64,000 bases of DNA from Ktedonobacter sp. SOSP1-85 (GTDB lineage Bacteria; Chloroflexota; Ktedonobacteria; Ktedonobacterales; Ktedonobacteraceae), in the NCBI RefSeq assembly GCF_016587415.1, contig NZ_BNJI01000002.1, forward strand, positions 806,001 through 870,000, given 5' to 3'. Positions 60,796-64,000 of this stretch are shown piece after piece. Made by a program: the position numbers and the translations under genes. The notes below the pieces were generated by a model. The model did no database searches. It was not told the DNA's origin and was given only the letters and a program-made list of their open reading frames with translations. The first letter of the stretch is position 1. Every line of letters starts with the position of its first letter.

Positions 60796-61019
60796 TACAC
60801 TCCTTCATGCCGTGTTGAAAGCATCCTTCTTCCCCCTGTCTTCTTCATGTTTGCCTGGTTTTAAATTGGTCATTTTAGGGTTTGACATAGAGAGTCTCCT
60901 TCTTTAGAACTGAATATCTGCTCCGGTTGTAAGTGGATAGGGTGGAACGAGCGAGTTAGGCCAGTAGTTTATTGCGGTGGGCTAACACTTCTTTACTAAA
61001 CCAAGTATACCTTCTTAAC

Positions 61020-62484
61020 GGTTGTGCCCAAAACTGGGGGCTGTTGGCTACACAAATGCTCGATGAGATGGATGGCGCTGCCAATCGGCATTGAGAAAGT
61101 CGGTTCGTAACGTCACCAGTGCTGTGGCATTGTCTCGTTTCCAGCGCATCCCTCGTCGTTTCATACGCCGATTGATGACCAGAGACACCGCTCGCTCAAT
61201 AATCCCACTGCCCACCGGATAGCCTGCCTGTCTCCATGCTTCATACGAGCCGATCCACTCCCGTTGCTCCTGCAGATAGGTCACAGCGGCTTTCAAGGCC
61301 TTGCCTTCCCCTTTCTCTTGCCAACTCTGTAACCGCTTGACAGCTTGATCGACCTCGCCATGCCACAACCAGCTTTTGATCTCAGTGATCTGCTCGGTGA
61401 GCCAGGTCTCAGGATATTGCTGGTCGCGTTGGGTCTCTCGAATGGCTTTGCGCACCACGCGCCAGAGATGAAACCAATCCAGGATATGTGTCGCCTTGGC
61501 AAAGTGCTGCTTGGCTTCTTGCTTGATCCACTGCGCCCCATCAGCTACCACCACGCTCTTGGCTTGATCCAGTCCCACCTCACGGGCCGCTGCCTCAGCC
61601 AATATCCCCAAGGCTTTGGAAGGGGCAAAGGTGGCCACGTAGCAGCGTTTCATCCAGCGAGCTCGCTGGTGAACTGGACCCAGTCGCTTTCCTTTCGCAC
61701 TGCGCTTCGCCAGCTCATACCAGGTCAATTGCGAGGGATCAGGTTGCGCTTTGGGCTCTTGCACCTGCTTGTTGCAGGCAACCACAGCCACCTTGCCTTC
61801 CATGCCTCCCGCTTGCTCGCAACTGTGCGTCCAGCCCCCATCCATGCCCACCACGCCAGCTTCGCCCTTCCCTTCGTTGGGAGCTGCGTTCAGCACCTGC
61901 TCAGCATGCTGCTGCTGGACACAAGCTTGTTGCTCTCCTTGCTGCATCGTGAGCTGACGAAGTTCCTCGGCACTGATCTGAGCCCCACTCAAGCGTTCCA
62001 AGAGCTGAGTAGCATGCCGGTAAGGCCAGGAGCTTCCTGCAAGCACGGCTGCCTCTCGCAGGCCAGGGCTCACCTGCTGCCCACGCAGATCACGCAAGAG
62101 ATGACGGGCTGGACACCAGCGATGCAAACAGTGCTGACAGCGGTAGCGTCGCAAGGCCAAGCGCACTCGGCCAAAGACCAGCAGCACCCTTCGACCAACG
62201 GTGCCTTCCACGCGCACATCGTCATTTTTACATCGAGGACAGCGCCGCTGGCGCTGTTCCCACTGCCTGATAGCCTGTTGCAAGGCCCTACACATGCTTT
62301 GACGGCCCTGTGTCACAATGGCCTCTTCCAAATCAGCCAAACCTGTAGTTGCAGAAACTTCGAGCGTGAGCGATACTTGCACTTGCATGAGGGCATTCTC
62401 CTTTGGATCTTCAGATGTTGCGTTTCTGTTTCCAATACGGAGAAGTCCTCTTGTTTTCTTCAACCCCCTCTTTTGGGCACAACC
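61020..62484 (-). mobile_element. ISKra4-type insertion sequence with 9-bp target duplication
   Basis: Terminal inverted repeats GGTTGTGCCCAAAA (61020-61033) and TTTTGGGCACAACC (62471-62484) are perfect. CTTCTTAAC stands directly outside both ends (61011-61019 and 62485-62493), a clean 9-bp target duplication that marks a recent insertion. The single transposase frame is intact. Confidence 0.88.
61048..62388 (-). CDS. ISKra4-family transposase
   Basis: A 446-residue transposase from ATG 62388 (MQVQVSLTLEVSATTG) with AAAGGAG upstream; codons farther upstream cross the terminal repeat. An N-terminal zinc-binding part (RRCPRCKNDDVRVEG, RYRCQHCLHRWCP) is followed by the DDE core (VVGMDGGWTHS, VVVADGAQWIKQEA, ILDWFHLWRVVR) and the C-terminal VGSGIIERAVSLVINRRMKRRGMRW typical of ISKra4. 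Intact and probably functional. Confidence 0.92.
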   Translation of the reverse strand: MQVQVSLTLEVSATTGLADLEEAIVTQGRQSMCRALQQAIRQWEQRQRRCPRCKNDDVRVEGTVGRRVLLVFGRVRLALRRYRCQHCLHRWCPARHLLRDLRGQQVSPGLREAAVLAGSSWPYRHATQLLERLSGAQISAEELRQLTMQQGEQQACVQQQHAEQVLNAAPNEGKGEAGVVGMDGGWTHSCEQAGGMEGKVAVVACNKQVQEPKAQPDPSQLTWYELAKRSAKGKRLGPVHQRARWMKRCYVATFAPSKALGILAEAAAREVGLDQAKSVVVADGAQWIKQEAKQHFAKATHILDWFHLWRVVRKAIRETQRDQQYPETWLTEQITEIKSWLWHGEVDQAVKRLQSWQEKGEGKALKAAVTYLQEQREWIGSYEAWRQAGYPVGSGIIERAVSLVINRRMKRRGMRWKRDNATALVTLRTDFLNADWQRHPSHRAFV

Positions 62485-62666
62485 CTTCTTAACCGGATAG
62501 TATCCGACCTCATTGGCCTGATTCTGGCGACGATGGGTATTCCAGTTCAAAGAGCCTGGTTGGCTTCCAAATGGGCATGATTTTAGCATTTTGTGTACTT
62601 TTTCCGTCATACATATTGAGCGATCGTTAATGTATTAAGAACCATATGGGAACTAAGAGGATAAGT

Positions 62667-63314
62667 ATGCATTCTTCAAACGATGATCTGGACACCTATG
62701 TCAAGGATGTGGCGTTGCTGCCTTTAACACTTCGCAGGCTCCCACTTCAGAGCTTCAAGACAATCATGAAACCTGGAGTGCAGACCATACGTGAGGCGAT
62801 GGATCAGGCGAACTGGTCGACGATCTGGGTACAACTGACCGTGCTTGTGCTGATCGCAAGCGTGGTGGAATATCTCTTCTACCTGGTAAGTGCCCTTCTC
62901 CGGCACTTGAGCGTGTTTGAATCGTTCTGGTCTTTTCAAGAACAGCCTTCGATTGCCTTGAATGTGCTGATGATGCCCCTCTTCGCGTTTGTAAGCGTCG
63001 TGGTGCTCCACTGGATGGCACGTCTGCTTAGGGGACAGGGGGCTTTCCTCGTGATGCTCTACACGAACCTGCTCTTTCAGGTGCCGCTTCTGCTTCTCAT
63101 CATTATTAGCTCCATCCTGTTAGAAGGAGGAACATGGCTCACCATTGCTCGTAATACGGTGTTGTTCTCCATTCAACTTTACATTGCCGTGCTCCAAGTC
63201 TTCACCTTACGTGCTGTGCATGGGCTGAGCTTGAGGTGGGCTGTGACTGGTGTGCTCCTGCTGGTAGTTCTTTTCCTCCCGCTGGCGCTCTTGTTCGGCG
63301 TTATCATTCTCTAG
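62667..63314 (+). CDS. Yip1-like membrane protein
   Basis: A 215-residue protein from ATG 62667 (AAGAGGATAAG upstream; ATG 62646 is in frame). The N-terminus is cytoplasmic (LQSFKTIMKPGVQTIREAM), followed by five hydrophobic segments (TIWVQLTVLVLIASVVEYLF, LNVLMMPLFAFVSVVVL, FLVMLYTNLLFQVPLLLLIIISSI, IQLYIAVLQVFTLRA, WAVTGVLLLVVLFLPLALLFG), the layout of the YIP1 superfamily. Function unknown. The ISKra4 element landed about 180 bases upstream and may have separated it from its promoter. Confidence 0.75.
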   Translation: MHSSNDDLDTYVKDVALLPLTLRRLPLQSFKTIMKPGVQTIREAMDQANWSTIWVQLTVLVLIASVVEYLFYLVSALLRHLSVFESFWSFQEQPSIALNVLMMPLFAFVSVVVLHWMARLLRGQGAFLVMLYTNLLFQVPLLLLIIISSILLEGGTWLTIARNTVLFSIQLYIAVLQVFTLRAVHGLSLRWAVTGVLLLVVLFLPLALLFGVIIL

Positions 63315-63613
63315 CGATTCGAGTCAAGGGCATTGGAAAACGGGAAAGGAAGTGGAAAGTGTATTTGCTCATGGGTTGTGCAAGGAGATAGCACTAAAAT
63401 AGTTTCAGGTGCCTGTACCTTGCAAGGGGAGCTTATCTTCTGGGATGAGTAAAAACGGCGAAAAGAATGGTTTTGAGGGAAAAAACTCCTAGCAACTTGT
63501 GCAATGAAGGTTGCGTTATTTAAAGTAGGGTATGCAAGCTCATCCAATGGCTTGCAGCGATTACTGTGACATCCAAGATCGTTGCATGGAAATGCAAGAA
63601 AAGAGCGGATCAT
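63315..63613 (+). other. Intergenic region
   Basis: About 300 bases between the Yip1-like gene and the last gene. I see no gene, hairpin or clear promoter boxes; GAGCGGATCAT precedes the next start. Confidence 0.3.
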
Positions 63614-64000
63614 ATGGAGATTCGATCCCCTTCACTATTATATCGTGCCAAACGCCCGGGCTTATTGCTCAAATTGGGGGTGCTGGCGAGCCTTTTCCTC
63701 TTATTGACTGGATTGTTCGTCTTTTATTTTACTCAACCCTCTGTAGCGCAAAAAAACTCATTGCAAACATTGGTACATGCGAGTATTTCTCCTGTTCCAG
63801 CGGTGCAACCATTTTCGTCTGTGGCTTTTGCCACGGCGAGTCCTCTGCTGGCGGGTTCGGGACAGGTCGTCGAAATTCCTGATACGCATATCCCTCTGAT
63901 TGCGCATGGGAACGAGAACCTGCGCGAAGTGGCTCTGACCTTTGATGATGGCCCCTTCCCCAACTTCACGGCGAAGGTGCTAGATGTCCTCGAAAAGTAT
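63614..64000 (+). CDS. Polysaccharide deacetylase, 5' part (cut by window end)
   Basis: Starts at ATG 63614 and runs off the window after 129 codons. A basic start and a membrane segment (LLLKLGVLASLFLLLTGLFVFYF, residues about 18-40 in parts) anchor it; an Ala/Ser/Pro-rich linker follows; then the NodB domain begins (REVALTFDDGPFPNFTAKVLDVLEKY in parts) with the first catalytic/metal Asp pair. It is a second surface polysaccharide deacetylase in this window, longer at the N-terminus than the one at 43.7-44.4 kb. Confidence 0.9.
   Translation, partial: MEIRSPSLLYRAKRPGLLLKLGVLASLFLLLTGLFVFYFTQPSVAQKNSLQTLVHASISPVPAVQPFSSVAFATASPLLAGSGQVVEIPDTHIPLIAHGNENLREVALTFDDGPFPNFTAKVLDVLEKY

Larger units (their letters stand above)
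59175..60800 (+). mobile_element. IS110-family element (limits approximate)
   Basis: A frameshifted IS110 transposase flanked by about 230 bases of structured non-coding DNA on the left and 150 bases with a strong hairpin on the right. IS110 elements leave no target duplication and lack ordinary terminal repeats, so the exact ends cannot be read from one copy; I infer them from where neighbouring genes stop. Confidence 0.6.

Overview
The window looks like DNA from a large-genome, spore-forming-type Chloroflexota of the Ktedonobacteria kind. This is inference from gene content: many GNAT acetyltransferases, a kinase/PP2C pair of eukaryotic type, PadR/MerR/MocR one-component regulators, P450, LLM flavoenzyme, GH15, and the mix of ISNCY-, IS701-, IS110-, ISKra4- and TnpB-type elements. 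Strong GGAGG-type ribosome sites precede most genes. No rRNA, tRNA or CRISPR array was seen.

Layout. 0.1-8.6 kb: DUF1214/DUF1254 pair, a coiled-coil membrane protein, a P450 with a newly noticed 41-residue membrane protein behind it, a Gfo/Idh/MocA oxidoreductase divergent from a molybdopterin oxidoreductase that overlaps a PurN-like formyltransferase. 8.6-13.2 kb: small degenerate genes, a 0.56-kb nested inverted-repeat element, a hydrolase/HTH-regulator divergon with three matching operators, and a MerR-dienelactone hydrolase operon with a classical 19-bp-spacer MerR promoter. 13.3-29.4 kb: GH15, HTH-NB-ARC protein, a beta-CASP nuclease, acetyltransferases, pentapeptide-repeat protein, quinone reductase, SMI1/KNR4 protein, LLM oxidoreductase, a PadR-PP2C pair, dienelactone hydrolase.

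29.5-33.4 kb holds two insertion sequences set end to end in CTAG targets, next to the tail of a broken GH52-like gene. 33.7-43.3 kb is the most interesting region and looks like the maintenance module of a plasmid, megaplasmid or chromid: parB and parA, a perfect 58-bp palindrome upstream of parA whose core (TGGTTTC-NN-GAAACCA) recurs about 7.3 kb to each side, a 605-residue and a 693-residue initiator-like protein, six iterons (GCTACGTTATYANGCGC) between them, and inside the second initiator gene a dense set of GACTTTT boxes in both orientations ending in two 22-bp A+T-rich direct repeats. A TnpB element with its own divergent ribbon-helix-helix regulator sits inside this module.

43.4-64 kb: FMO and ChrA remnants, two polysaccharide deacetylases (the second cut by the window end), methyltransferase, SH3 proteins, PaiB-like protein, hydrolase, L,D-transpeptidase, a predicted pseudokinase with a secreted DUF2690-like tail, inositol monophosphatase, a MocR regulator divergent from an FMN reductase-PLP decarboxylase-PhzF operon, a DinB protein, a frameshifted IS110 element with a structured leader that could be a bridge RNA, and an intact ISKra4 element with a 9-bp target duplication.

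Long near-perfect hairpins close many transcription units. Those without the GGTTTC core mostly sit between convergent genes and are probably bidirectional terminators; two of the three with the core sit upstream of divergent genes and are better explained as protein-binding sites.
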